Source: Dysidea avara
Taxonomy: Eukaryota > Porifera > Demospongiae > Dictyoceratida > Dysideidae
Length of the DNA stretch: 64,000 nucleotides
Direction: 5' to 3'
Assembly (NCBI RefSeq): GCF_963678975.1
Contig: NC_089275.1
Location: forward strand, 26,721,977 to 26,785,976
Translations under genes and position numbers: made by a program
Shown here: positions 11,464 to 21,526 of the stretch, piece after piece
Numbering within the stretch: position 1 is the first letter of the stretch
How the letters are laid out: the number at the start of each line of letters is the position of its first letter
Notes under the pieces: model-generated
Database searches by the model: none
Told to the model about the DNA's origin: nothing
The model's input: the letters and a program-made list of their open reading frames with translations, nothing else

Positions 11464-11600
11464 ATGGATTGTGAAGTGTGCTGTAATGAGAATGCAGATT
11501 TTCTATGCTATGACTGCAGTCCTGAAGGAAGGCCTCTTTGCAGCAGTTGCTCAGAATTATTACAACGTAACCTCAAAAGAACATACAAAATTAAATAATA
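11464..11600 (+). pseudogene. B-box-like zinc-finger exon
   Basis: Opens with ATG and encodes a short cysteine-rich module: CEVC, CYDC and CSSC in the pattern C-x2-C-x8-C-x2-C-x7-C-x2-C, followed by a basic LLQRNLKRTYKIK tail. Spacing resembles a B-box or related treble-clef finger without its final histidines. After the tail a stop follows, or an intron: TGTGCATAG before GTGCCTGTAGAAG could be an acceptor, which would join it to 11618 onward. Probably the 5' exon of the same gene as the RecQ-like fragment. Confidence 0.5.
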
Positions 11601-11635
11601 CTGTGTTGTGTGCATAGGTGCCTGTAGAAGAGGGT

Positions 11636-11719
11636 CCCAGCACCTGACTGCCCAGCACCTGACTGCCCAGCACCTGACTGCCCAGCACCTGACTGCCCAG
11701 CACCTGACTGCCCAGCACC
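11636..11719 (+). repeat. 15-bp tandem repeat, five copies
   Basis: Five exact copies of CCCAGCACCTGACTG (11636-11710) plus a partial sixth. In the frame of the neighbouring exon each unit reads PST-stop-L, so the expansion happened after, or caused, loss of coding function. Confidence 0.95.
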
Positions 11720-12061
11720 AACACTGTTAGTTCTCAGAGCTCCCATCACAGTAATGATTCTTTGGATGGTGCCGAGGCCAGTAAAGTTTTAACTTTAGTT
11801 GAATCTTTTTCGCTTCTCTCCTTTTATTCGCATCAGAAGTCCATCATTGATGCTGTACTGGATATGAAGAACACATTGACAATCATTATCCAATCTACTG
11901 GAAATATGAAAAGTCTTTGCTTTCAATTCCCACGTCTGGTCCTGGATGCCAACTTTGTCAAGCTAGCTCCTATAATTATAAATGAAGGGAAAAACATTCG
12001 GGATTGGATCTCAGTGTTTGATCTCAGAATGGAACCACTGTGCCACCATGGTAGCTACTGA
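11720..12061 (+). pseudogene. RecQ-like helicase N-terminal remnant
   Basis: Reads ASKVLTLVESFSLLSFYSHQ and then SIIDAVLDMKNTLTIIIQST with NMKSLCFQFPRLVLDA. This aligns by eye with the start of RecQ helicases: 'F...R..Q..ai.a.l.gkd.lv..PTGsGKSLcfq.P'. The Q motif glutamine and the KSLCFQFP end of motif I remain, but the P-loop glycines are replaced (STGNMKS), so ATP binding is lost. The frame ends at 12061 before motif II. It lies within the 6.7-kb inverted-repeat element, so it is probably transposon cargo rather than a host RecQ gene. Confidence 0.6.
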
Positions 12062-13403
12062 CTTCATGGATTTGTCAATATATAGCAATATGTTAATCTG
12101 TGCCAACCCTAACCTTAACTTTAGTATTGCCTGTTTAGCAAAATGATGACTTTCACTGTCCATATGAAGGTAATTTTTTCTGAGCTCAAGGCGAGCATGG
12201 GTTGAAGTGAATAACTGAGCAGACCCTAACCAAAATTTATACTAGTGTGTTTGATAATACTGAAGTCTGTTGATAAATATTAGTGGTAACATATGAAGAA
12301 TTAAATGAACAGACTGGTTAAGTTGGCTGGAAGAATAGCCTCTATGCTTATTAATGCACTATCAACAGGGTCAATAAAATATTTGCAAGTGTTAATATAC
12401 CCTAGCAAAATATTGTAGGTGTGTAGCAACTATGGGCAGCACTAGTTAGGTACCATAAATGATGATGGTTTGGAGTGACTTAATTTTGGTGAATCAGCAT
12501 GCAAAGCAGGAAACTTTTGGCAAGCATACTGTATATGGCCAGTACTGAACAGTATAAATATAACTAATAGGCAAATAAAGTTTGGCAAATTTCCTTTGTT
12601 TGTCAAATTTGCTTAAGCCACGCTAAACTTTCGTTGTTTATGGTAGTAACAAACCTAACAGTATCTTTAGAACAGCCAATAAATGTTTCGGATAGATTGA
12701 TACAGAATTTTTAAAAACAGAATTTTGTAATGACGGACTGCCTTCAGTCAGAACGGCTAAGGATACAAGCTCGCTGTTAGATGCTGACCGTTGCCTTTTG
12801 GCATACTGTAGTATATACAATGCACACACACACCATGCCATTCACATGCTTTCATTTGCCCTCCTTTTTGTCCAATTTCTTACAGTGCAAGGTGTTGATT
12901 CTGTAGCTCTGGCCACACTGTAGCATTTATGGTTTCCCAGTGAATTGTCCATTTCTCCATAATGACTGGATTGAATACAGAAGGGCTTTTCTACTAAGTG
13001 TTGTTTAATGCTGGACATAGCTGTAATGATAATGATACGGCTAACAAACATTTACAAATTGATAGGAGGGACACACATTCGGACAATAATGTCTGTGTTA
13101 GCTATGTCAAATGAGCTATGCACAGGATTACCAGCACACTGATTCTTATCTAAGCACACCATACAAGTACAAGAAATGCGATTACATTTGTTAACTTATT
13201 TATCACTGTAATTAGAGTCTGGTATGTAACATGTGCTGATAAACAAGTTATTAAATTCTGTTATAACAAAAACAGGTAGAAAGAAAAATACTAATAAGCT
13301 TTGGATTCATGGAGAATGGTCAGGAAACAAAGGAGATTGCCAGCACCTGTGGACCCCTACTGACTGTTCTGTGTGCAACATTACAACACTGTTAATATAT
13401 ATA
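12062..13403. other. Element interior, nothing recognised
   Basis: AT-rich interior of the 6.7-kb inverted-repeat element. No frame with recognisable domains; short frames near 12640-13050 (minus) look random. A phrase near 12878 (TTACAGTGCAA, GGTGTTGATT) recurs near 63778, hinting at a dispersed repeat too short to delimit. Confidence 0.35.
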
Positions 13404-13642
13404 TGTGACCGGATTTACGAAAAGAGGTCTTCCACACACATCCAATTCTATGAATTTGGAAAACCGTATCTTAATGATAAAGAAACATATTAACCTGAAA
13501 TTTGCTCCATCCATTCAACTATGTTGGCACCAAACACTGACCAGATTCCAAGTCAATAGCATTTTCCAAACTGAAGTTATGAGTCATCAAAGTCGATATA
13601 TTGGTTGTGTGTGGAAGACCCCTTTTCGCAAATCCGGTTGCA
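13404..13642. mobile_element. mariner-type MITE (TA target), copy 1
   Basis: Ends TGTGACCGGATTTACGAAAA and the inverse of TGCAACCGGATTTGCGAAAA, with homology running about 38 bp (through GGTCTTCCACACAC). TA flanks both sides (13402-13403, 13643-13644). Related copies are 23598-23848 and 55265-55515. Non-coding. The outermost bases have diverged more than in the other two copies. Confidence 0.75.
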
Positions 13643-14315
13643 TATTAGTTAATGGCTTAATGAATAATGTTATATGCTATTGGTAGATCAGAGGATGCTA
13701 AAAAGAAACGATTACAAAGCAAGAGAAGCCAAGAGATACTGTAGCTATCTATGGTCCTACAGACAAGCAGCAACACTTTTTGAATGATGAAAATGACTTA
13801 AAGCAGGCAAGAAAAAGAAGGGTGCCAGTCCTAGCAATAAACCCATGATAGAAGTAAAGGCAAAATATGACTGAGAGTGGTTTACAGGAGAACTGGTTGC
13901 CTACAATAAAGACATTGATCAGTGGACAATTTGCTGTAAAGATGATGATTATACCAATTATGCGATTTTTTTCCATACAGACGTTAAAATAGAATACGAC
14001 AAGCTTTAAGCAGGACATTTTTATTATGTAATTGTGATATTGACATAAAATTACAATTTCATGACTACATGTACTGAGACATATCGACAATATAAATCCC
14101 CATGTAGCAAAACTTGAGGTTCGTGGCTAGGAGGGGATATACACAGTTGTATGTATATGTGATCTATATTCTGACTTTGAGCCAGGCTTAAGTAATACAA
14201 GTGTAGTGGCTGGCATCCAAAGAATGTTTCAAATCTTGCATTGGTATTGCTCTTGGGCACCCTTAAATTTTAACAATACAACCTCCACCTTCCCTTAATG
14301 GACCATATCCACAAT
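13643..14315. other. Element interior, nothing recognised
   Basis: Between two inserted MITEs and still within the 6.7-kb inverted-repeat element. Open frames at 13749-14260 (minus) show no family signature. Confidence 0.3.
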
Positions 14316-15021
14316 TATAAGTGTACCGATAATCAGATTGGCCACCAATATGGAAATTTTAGCCCATATCAGCGACTCGCATATCGGTAACTGGTAAAGG
14401 TGCTACAAGAATCAATATTGCTAGCAATATTCACACAGTGGGATTACATTGGTTTCTTACTTAATCAGTGGCACTTTTAGTGTCACTGCTCCTTGTTTAT
14501 TGAGGCTGTGCTGAACAAAGCTAGAAGCCATACAAACACAGGAAATTTTCCCTTGCTGAAGTGCTTATCCATTGTTTAAAATGAAATAGTAAAACCCAGT
14601 ACTTTAGAGATGATGAAAAAGCCACAAGAGAACTAAGGAAGGCAGAATCTGTCTTCTCTACCAGCCATTAAAATGTGAAGTAATGCAAAGTAATCCGTTT
14701 AAGCCTTGATAGAGCATGCATAAATTATTTGTGGTGCTTCTGGGTTGCACAATGGAAGCCACACCACAAACATAGACCATAGATTGCATTTAGCATACAA
14801 GAGCTACAGTAGATCATAGATAGGTATAGCATAGATATACTAACCCCAGATACCTGGGGTTAGTATATCTATGGGTATAGTATTATCTACGGCTGGCTAC
14901 ATTTGTTGAAAACTGTGCCTTGAAAATATCAGATCGGCCATCAGTTATCGGTTTAATTTCTTTAGGTGACATCAGTATCGGATATCGGAAAATGGCAAAA
15001 ACCCATATCGGTACACCTCTA
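14316..15021. mobile_element. hAT-type MITE, 706 bp
   Basis: Termini TATAAGTGTACCGATA and the inverse of TAGAGGTGTACCGATA. A perfect 8-bp target duplication TCCACAAT sits at 14308-14315 and 15022-15029, the hAT hallmark. The interior repeats ATATCGG/CCGATA words in both orientations near both ends, as in many hAT MITEs. No transposase frame. Confidence 0.85.
14831..14873. repeat. Near-perfect 43-bp hairpin
   Basis: ATAGATATACTAACCCCAG, a 4-base ATAC loop, then the exact complement. It lies inside the hAT-type MITE at 14316-15021. The 19-bp stem could form a cruciform or an RNA hairpin if transcribed. Confidence 0.85.
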
Positions 15022-15733
15022 TCCACAATGACATCATAATTGACAAAATAGCCATGTTAGTGGGGTCTTCACTATGTTTTCAACTGTAGTAGCCAAAAGG
15101 AATTTCACTTGTGGCTTTTACGACATGGAACCATTAGATAAGGTTGCATGTATGATCAAGTGATGTGACTAAGCAAAACCAGACCAAAGTTGTGATGTGG
15201 ATACAAACTATCCAAATTTGACTTGTAAGTAGATGTATATGCCTCATCTTCCCACTTGCTGCAGTGCATGCATTATCACCACATCTCCCAATACCCCTCT
15301 GTACAAGTTCCCCACTATTGCCACCATTTTTATGTTGTGATATCATTGTGGATAAGGTTCATACTCTCAGCCCATACTTGTGGTATTCGGACATTACATT
15401 GATAGGTGCATGTAAGGTATACAGGACTAAACAAGCTGAGAGATACCTTGCTACAACTAATTGGTTTCTCGTGGTTTAAATTGGCCACTATGATTATCAA
15501 ATATACAACTACATTAATTTTATTCCCATAATGCCTATCCCCCCAACACAGTATGGGCAGGGTGAGGAATGAGTGGGGATTCACAAATTGAAGTGGAAAA
15601 TTCCCCACCGTTCCCCTCCCAACTTTGAAGTAATTTCAAAGAACCAACACGAAGCCAAGAAAACTAATGCCAAAGGCCATTTTAAATAGTGAATCTCCAT
15701 AATTATAGGTAATTCCCTCTGTACTGTGGGTAC

Positions 15734-17320
15734 CAGGGGTGGATTTAGGGAGTGGGTGGGCTAAGGTGGCTGTAGCCCCCCCTTCCTTTCTTAGTACTTA
15801 GCCAATAAAACCCTATATCTTCTGTGTGCATCATTATTTCAGGAACTATATACATCACTACCAACACAAATAATGTCTATGTAACTATACCTATTCTGCT
15901 CCAGTAGAGTATAGCTTCCTTTTCCTCTAGAGTTCTTCAAAAACAAGTTTCGATTGTAGGTTGCATCTCCAGTTACAAAAGTTGTAGTTGTGGGTTTTGT
16001 TTTATTCAAATGATTAGCAGTGTGACTATAAGAGGTGATTAGTGTGGTTTTTATATTTAAAATGAATTATATGATTCAAAGTGTTAGTTGGTTTAATTGG
16101 TTAGATTTATCAGCTTCAGTATAATATGTAGCTACCAACTCAGCCATTTAGCAAACTGTAGTCTTTGGTAATTTGCAGTCTCATAAGGCAGCTATAGCAT
16201 ATTCACCCACTTTGCTTTAAATGTAAAATCTGTATCAGTTACCTTCTGATGTGACCCCATGCTGTGGGTAGGCATTTGTAACTAGCCTATAGTTCAGTCT
16301 TCATAACCTGGCAGATCTAATAAATTGACTATCACAACAATAAATTCAGAGAGCCCATAAATGTAAATATAGTTGCACTTTGCTAAGGATTGCCAGTGGA
16401 CTAGCTAATAGCTACTAGTACCCTTCATTGCATTCCGTTTTCAGTACACTTCATTGGTTTTATGGCTAACAAAGCGTCACTAGGCTAAGGAGCATGCATC
16501 ATAGTTGTGATGTTCAACACCACTACTACTTAGATATACATGTTTCTGCTTCACAGATTTAGGCATGGCTAAGAGGAGCTGATGCATTATGGCATATAGC
16601 TAGCTATATCTAAAAGTTTGGTAGCTACAAGTGAAAAGGAATGCATGATAGCTATACTCAATACATATCCAATCAGTCTTGATTTAACGGAAAAGTAAAA
16701 TTTGAATGATAAAATAATAAACTGAAATTCCATTATTTTCCACTGAAAAACTGCTAAAATACTCTCAGATTCACCTTTATAGGGCCTAATTTTCAAAAAT
16801 TTCCTGGGGGAATGCCTCCAGACCCCCTAGGTTGGTTTGCACACTAATGTAGTCACTATTCCAAACAGGGGTGGATCCAGAGAGGGGGTCAAAATTTAAC
16901 TGAGGCACTACATTGTTTCTGGTTTGATAAGGTGAGACCAAAAAAAAGGTCACAACTAGCTGACAATAGCTGCCCACCTCACCAACCACGCATTTATAGC
17001 TGATAAAGTACATAAAAATCCTTAAATAGCTCACTGAACACTGTTCTAATACTATGACTGCTTTATTAGAGTGACTGCTCTATTAGAGTATCTCGATCTT
17101 GGTATACTAATAATTTTTGGAGGAGGGGGGGGTCAAGAGCCCCCTTTGACCCCCCCCCCCTGTATCCGCCCTTGATTCCAAATAGCTAATTAATTTTACC
17201 ATGGATACTACATGAATCTTACAACTAGGGCCTTGTGAGAAGGCTTGATATCTTCTGATGTCTGGTTAGTTACCTATGTCCCTGTCCAGCTTAGCCCCCC
17301 TTTCAAAAAATCCACCCCTG
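15734..17320. mobile_element. TIR element (CAGGGGTGGATTT ends)
   Basis: CAGGGGTGGATTTAGGGAG at the left is inverted at the right (AAAAATCCACCCCTG). Both ends are flanked by GGTAC (15729-15733, 17321-17325), a possible 5-bp target duplication. It contains a second, smaller element of a related family (16866-17174). No transposase frame was recognised in the 1.6 kb. Confidence 0.6.
16866..17174. mobile_element. hAT-type MITE, 309 bp
   Basis: Termini CAGGGGTGGATCCAG and the inverse CAAGGGCGGATACAG. A perfect 8-bp target duplication ATTCCAAA lies at 16858-16865 and 17175-17182. Near the right end are runs of G and C. The interior holds the word GACTGCTCTATTAGAGTAT. Confidence 0.83.
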
Positions 17321-17459
17321 GGTACTAGGTGATACAAATTATAGGTGTATAATTACTAGCTTACCACAACTGGATGTTAGGAATTAGTGTGATACCAATT
17401 CTCAGCTATTCCGGATGCCGCACAGGCACCATGCTACAGCTGACTATATATTCGACATT

Positions 17460-17690
17460 TTGTCTTACACTAAGGTTAATGGATCACGTGATCATTTAAA
17501 AAGTACTTGAAAGTTCCCCGTATAAGGTATGGAGTTGCTTACTTAAATTTTCCCCGTAATATAAGTGGCGTTGCTTATCCTATAATAGATATGGAGTACC
17601 TTACATAAAGTTTCCCCGTATATATCAAGGAATTCATTACGTTTTTAAGTAAATATATGTAGGACCCCTACGTAGAATATACTATCTATG
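17460..17690 (-). repeat. Right subterminal inverted repeat
   Basis: Inverted counterpart of 10994-11230, with the same ACGGGGAAAC-type subrepeats and the same outermost CATAGATAGTATAT. Identity is moderate, indicating age. Confidence 0.7.
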
Positions 17691-18124
17691 CTATATACGC
17701 GTATAGGTCTGCAAAGCTATAATAACTTTTTAGCTAATAAACTACAACAATATCACCAACAACCTATAGTCATTTTCTCTCAGCCACTGCATGCATCATG
17801 CGCACAGCTATATCAAGACACCGCACAGTTACTGTAGTGAAGCGTACGCCCACATATACTTATAATGTATGCATGTCTGAAACGATTGTGACCAATGCAA
17901 ATAGGTTGATGCCAGTTAAAAATACAATAATTAGTAATTAACAGCAACTTGAAAAAAATGTTAATAACAGCAACATCTTGGAGTAGCCAAAATAAGCAAC
18001 AGACAGTGTATACAGTTAACTATTTGCTGATGACTGCATATTATACAGACAAATTAAATGTACAGAAGATGCTATTTTACTCCAAAGCGACATTAACTCC
18101 TTTATGGAATGGGCCTCGATATGG

Positions 18125-18650
18125 GGTGGGGACTATTCTACGGAACGGAACGGAACGGAACGGAACGGAATGATGGACTAAACCACGGAACGGAACGCTT
18201 TCTCAAATTGAAGCTTGCAACTTACCATTGCTGAAACTTCCCTTATAAGTTAGCAGTGGCATCTCCAGTGGGTGATTAAACATAAGATAAAAAGAATTAA
18301 CGGATCGATTGTGGGTTTTTGTTGGTTGTCATTAGTAACGAAGTATTATTGTGGGATGAGCTGTATCAGTGATGTTCATCCATACGGAAGGGAACTTTAT
18401 GTGAGCTGTTTTACTTATTTAGACTTTAGAAAACAGTCTGGGCCGGTCTTTCAAGTCATAAGTCAGTGTATAAATAAAGCAAGCAGGAAGATACTGGTAA
18501 CAGGAAAGAGCCAGCTGAATTAAAACTTGAAGAATTTTGTGCAGTGTGTGAGGAGCAAATATTTTGGCAGACCGCAAGGAGGGTATATTCTGTAAACATC
18601 ATTGAAGTGTATGCATGGAGTTATTTATATATTAACAGCTGGTGCAATGG
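18125..18650 (+). repeat. Left long inverted arm
   Basis: Left arm of the 2.5-kb fold-back element, beginning with about six GGAACGG/GGAAC units. Mirror image at 20100-20641; divergence is moderate with several indels. Confidence 0.8.
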
Positions 18651-18844
18651 ACTAATGCCGTATTCAATAGTGAGCTGATTTTATCTGTTGCACAATTCAA
18701 GGATGTGTCTGATTGCTAGCCTTGAATCAGGCTAAATGCCAAAACTCCAAGATCAGCCAAATCTCTATTATAAGCCGCATGTGAAACCATGCCCGTAGCT
18801 ACCAGGCAAACGTGATTTGGACCAGGATGTGTGTGTAATTTCAA

Positions 18845-19660
18845 TGTATCTAGTCAGACCTGAAATGGAACACTCACATTAATTACATGCCACCTAAGAA
18901 TCCTAGGATTTCTTAAGTGTAACATTTCACATGCTTCACTTCAAACAAAACAGGTTAAATTTGTTCGTCTATTTTCAAGTGATTCCCAGTCCAGCTGGTC
19001 CATGAAATTACGATGGGATCACATGTATTTGTTACAGTGCGGGCTGTCCTGTGTTGGATCTACTCTAGAGTTGAGATTTCAAGGTAGACTCACTGCCAAT
19101 GTACTGACACTAGTACTGTTGTAGCATGTTTAAGTGGAGGACAAATGAAATAGTAATGCTAGATTATTTATGTATACAAATTTTTCATAATGAAATTGAT
19201 ATCCCATTTTGATTTGTACTTCCACTTAGCAACATATTCAAGAACAAGAAGCTACCACACTTAATCTCCAACCACTGTCATTAATTAACCAAGATCTCAC
19301 TAGTCTGTAATTCACCTTACTGTAGTGATTTTATTGATTCATCTGTATGTTTTCTTCATTTTCCTTTGAAGTTGTACCAAGAGTTCATAATAGTGTCTAA
19401 CTTGAACGCATTTACCAAACACCCTGCTTAAAGTAACACCTCGGCCTTATTTCAGAACAAAGGCTTTACCTTCTTCAGCAACACTAATCAACAGTTTTCT
19501 ATCCCCCAGTAAAGGTGTTGATTTGATGAAAGGTGAACTTTACGCAGGGTGTTTGTACAGGCCATACTGAGAGTTAGACACTCTCCCCCATACAAATCAG
19601 TATTACGAACTCTTGGTTGTACAGTATAGGTAAACAAAGATAAGTTTCTCTCCCATCTTA
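18845..19660. pseudogene. Rearranged LINE copy inside the fold-back element
   Basis: Same family as 20654-21466. Segment 18845-18960 is plus (GTCAGACCTGAAATGGAAC corresponds to 20790). Segment 18965-19110 is the inverse (TTCCCAGTCCAGCTGGTCCA corresponds to 21075 reversed). Segment 19130-19310 is plus again (AATGAAATTGATATCCCA corresponds to 21144). The 3' end GAAGTTGTAC...AGTATAGGTAAA is split by a small element at 19378. One internal block has therefore been inverted in place. Confidence 0.7.
19378..19615. mobile_element. Small TIR element with 7-bp duplication
   Basis: Termini CAAGAGTTC and GAACTCTTG, with a perfect 7-bp direct repeat GTTGTAC at 19371-19377 and 19616-19622. Removing it restores the LINE 3' sequence GAAGTTGTACAGTATAGG, as seen uninterrupted at 21425-21441. 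A further inner inverted match is AGTGTCTAAC / GTTAGACACT. Non-coding; superfamily uncertain because 7-bp duplications are unusual. Confidence 0.8.
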
Positions 19661-20099
19661 TTCTAGGATTTCTATTGACAAGGAAAATTCAATTATTTGT
19701 ATACAGGCTCAAAATTGAGAAAATATAAAGAAAGTGAATTAATATTAATATTATACAGTCAGTTTGCTTTTGGATATTTAATGCCTCCAACCACAACAAA
19801 AATTCGATGAATCCATGCATCTCATCACTGGTCGTCTGAACATTCTGAAAGTGATACCTCACTCAATCAACCATATATTCTGTTTATTAGACTGAATAAA
19901 GTCATGATTACCTAAACGATCACTTAATTAATGTTTTATAATTATCCTATTCCATTTTTCCTGGAGGTTCCACTGATATAATGCAATTTCAGCAATGATA
20001 GCAGCTAGCCAAGCTGCAAGTTGATTCAGAAAGCATTCCATTCTGTAAAATAGACCCCATCCAGAATTCAACTCAGTACTCAGGCTGAGATATCTGACA

Positions 20100-20641
20100 A
20101 TAGTCCACTACTCTGTTAATGAATCATTGATGTTCACACAATATAGCCTCCTTGAGGTATCTGAATGTTTGCTCCTCACACACTGCACAAAATTCCTTTA
20201 GATTCTGCTTAGACTGAGTTGATTCAGCTTGTCACCATACTTGTTTCCTTTGTAGTGTAGCTATACACATACTGATTTATGCCGATTAGAAAGGCTGGGC
20301 CTCAGACTGTACATTCTAAAGTCAAGTAAGTAAAAAATAACTCACATACTAGTAAAAAAAAGTCATGCATTAAGTTCCCTACTTGATATATCCGAAGATG
20401 AACACACTGAGTCAGCTATTCCCACAATTAGTACTTCGTTACTAATGACAGCCAACAAGAACCCACAATCGATCCTTAAATTCGTTTTATCTTTCTTGGG
20501 GTACGTTTGATTACCTGCTGGAAGTGCCACTGATAACTTGTACAGCAATGGTAAGCTGCAAGCTTCAATCTGAGAAAGCATTCCGTTCCGCAGTTTAGTC
20601 CATCATTCCGTTCCGTTCCGTTCCGTAGAATAGTCCCCACC
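20100..20641 (-). repeat. Right long inverted arm
   Basis: Right arm of the fold-back element. The terminal CCGTTCC repeats are the inverse of the left end and stop immediately before the target duplication that restores the LINE frame. Confidence 0.8.
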
Positions 20642-20653
20642 TCGATATGGCAA

Positions 20654-21358
20654 ATGAAACTCAACGTAGATAAATGTCACAGCATGAGTGTAACCCTAAG
20701 TAAGCTTTATACTATCTCAAGAACCTATTACATGGATAACTCTCCCTTGTCCCAAGTTGACAGTTGCAAGTACTTAGGTGTCATCATCCAATCAGACCTA
20801 AAATGGAACATGCATGTCAACTACATAACAGCTAAAGCCAACAAAACATTGGGATTTCTCAAACGTAATATCTCATGTGCCTCAATCCATGCTAAGAAAT
20901 TAGCATACACCGTATTTATTCGTTCCCAACTCGAATATGCTGCAACAGTGTGGGCACCCTGGCAGTCTACCTTAATATCCCGGTTAGAGCAGATACAACG
21001 AAGAGCAGCCCGGTTTGTGACCAATACATACACACGTGACCCTACTGTTAGCGTAACTAACCTTATGGACCAGCTGGACTGGGAATCACTTGAAAGCAGA
21101 CGATTAAAATTAAGATTATCCATGATGTACAAAATTATCCACAATGAAATTGATATCCCATTTGATTTGTATACTAACTTTGCAACATATTCCAGTACAA
21201 GAAATTATCATCCTTTTAACCTCCTATCATTGCAAGCATCAAAGACCTCATATCAGTCCTCATTTTTTCCAGCAACAATTTCACTTTGGAATGATTTACC
21301 TAACCTAGCTAAAGACTCTAATTCACTTCAAGTATTTAAATCTATAATTAAATTATAA
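20654..21358 (+). pseudogene. LINE RT thumb and C-terminal tail
   Basis: 234 open codons, starting mid-protein after the insertion. Blocks: DSCKYLGVIIQSDLKW ('YLGV.i...L.W'), then LEYAATVWAPWQ ('pileYas.vW.P'), LEQIQRRAARFV, LMDQLDWESLESRRLKLRL ('L.W..Le.RR'), and SFFPATISLWNDLPN near the C-terminus. It is the C-terminal third of a CR1/jockey-like ORF2 protein. The methionine at 20654 is internal and not a true start. Same LINE family as the older rearranged copy at 18845-19660. Confidence 0.85.
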
Positions 21359-21526
21359 TTTACTTATTGTATTGAATTATTATTATTTTTTTGTGATTTG
21401 TCTGTACATTTTTCTTCATTTCTGAAGTTGTACAGTATAGGTAAATAATAAAAATAATAATAATAACGTCAAAAGTAAAACTACAGCAAATAAATGGTAA
21501 ACTAAAATACAGTCAGTAAACATGCA

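Larger units (their letters stand above)
10994..17690. mobile_element. 6.7-kb inverted-repeat element with RecQ-like remnant
   Basis: The left flank 10994-11230 and right flank 17460-17690 are inverted copies: both start CATAGATAGTATAT, pass through CTACGTAGGG and TTTACTTAAAA, and then carry several degenerate ~38-bp subrepeats built around ACGGGGAAACTTTAAGTAA, ending near CACGTGATC. Between them lie decayed B-box-like zinc-finger and RecQ-like helicase exons (11464-12061) and several later MITEs. No transposase was found. Helicase plus zinc finger within TIRs resembles Academ-like or other helicase-carrying DNA transposons, but the superfamily is not settled. Confidence 0.6.
18125..20641. 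mobile_element. Fold-back (MULE-like) element, 9-bp duplication
   Basis: Starts GGTGGGGACTATTCTACGG and ends with the exact inverse, followed by GGAACGG repeats on both sides. The arms, about 500 bp each (18125-18650 and 20100-20641), remain recognisable: shared inverted words include GATCGATTGTGGGTT, GTAACGAAGTA and TTGTGCAGTGTGTGAGGAGC. A perfect 9-bp target duplication TCGATATGG flanks it. Long TIRs plus 9 bp fit Mutator-like elements. The interior (18650-20100) codes for nothing intact and holds an old LINE fragment. Confidence 0.85.
17990..21466 (+). mobile_element. CR1-like LINE split by a palindromic transposon
   Basis: 5'-truncated LINE. The left part (17990-18124) reads TDSVYS, a stop, then LFADDCILYRQIKCT and INSFMEWASIW. 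The right part resumes in the same frame at 20642 with SIWQMKLNVDKCHSMSVT. The 9 bases TCGATATGG are duplicated on both sides of the insertion (18116-18124, 20642-20650). The FADD box carries two catalytic aspartates. The frame then runs cleanly to 21358, and the element ends with a TAATAA-type tail near 21466. It was probably fairly young when hit, because the right part is open for 234 codons. Confidence 0.85.

Noticed and set aside
14831..14873. Transcription terminator
   Set aside because: The hairpin lies in a hAT-type MITE in a eukaryotic genome and is not followed by a T run.
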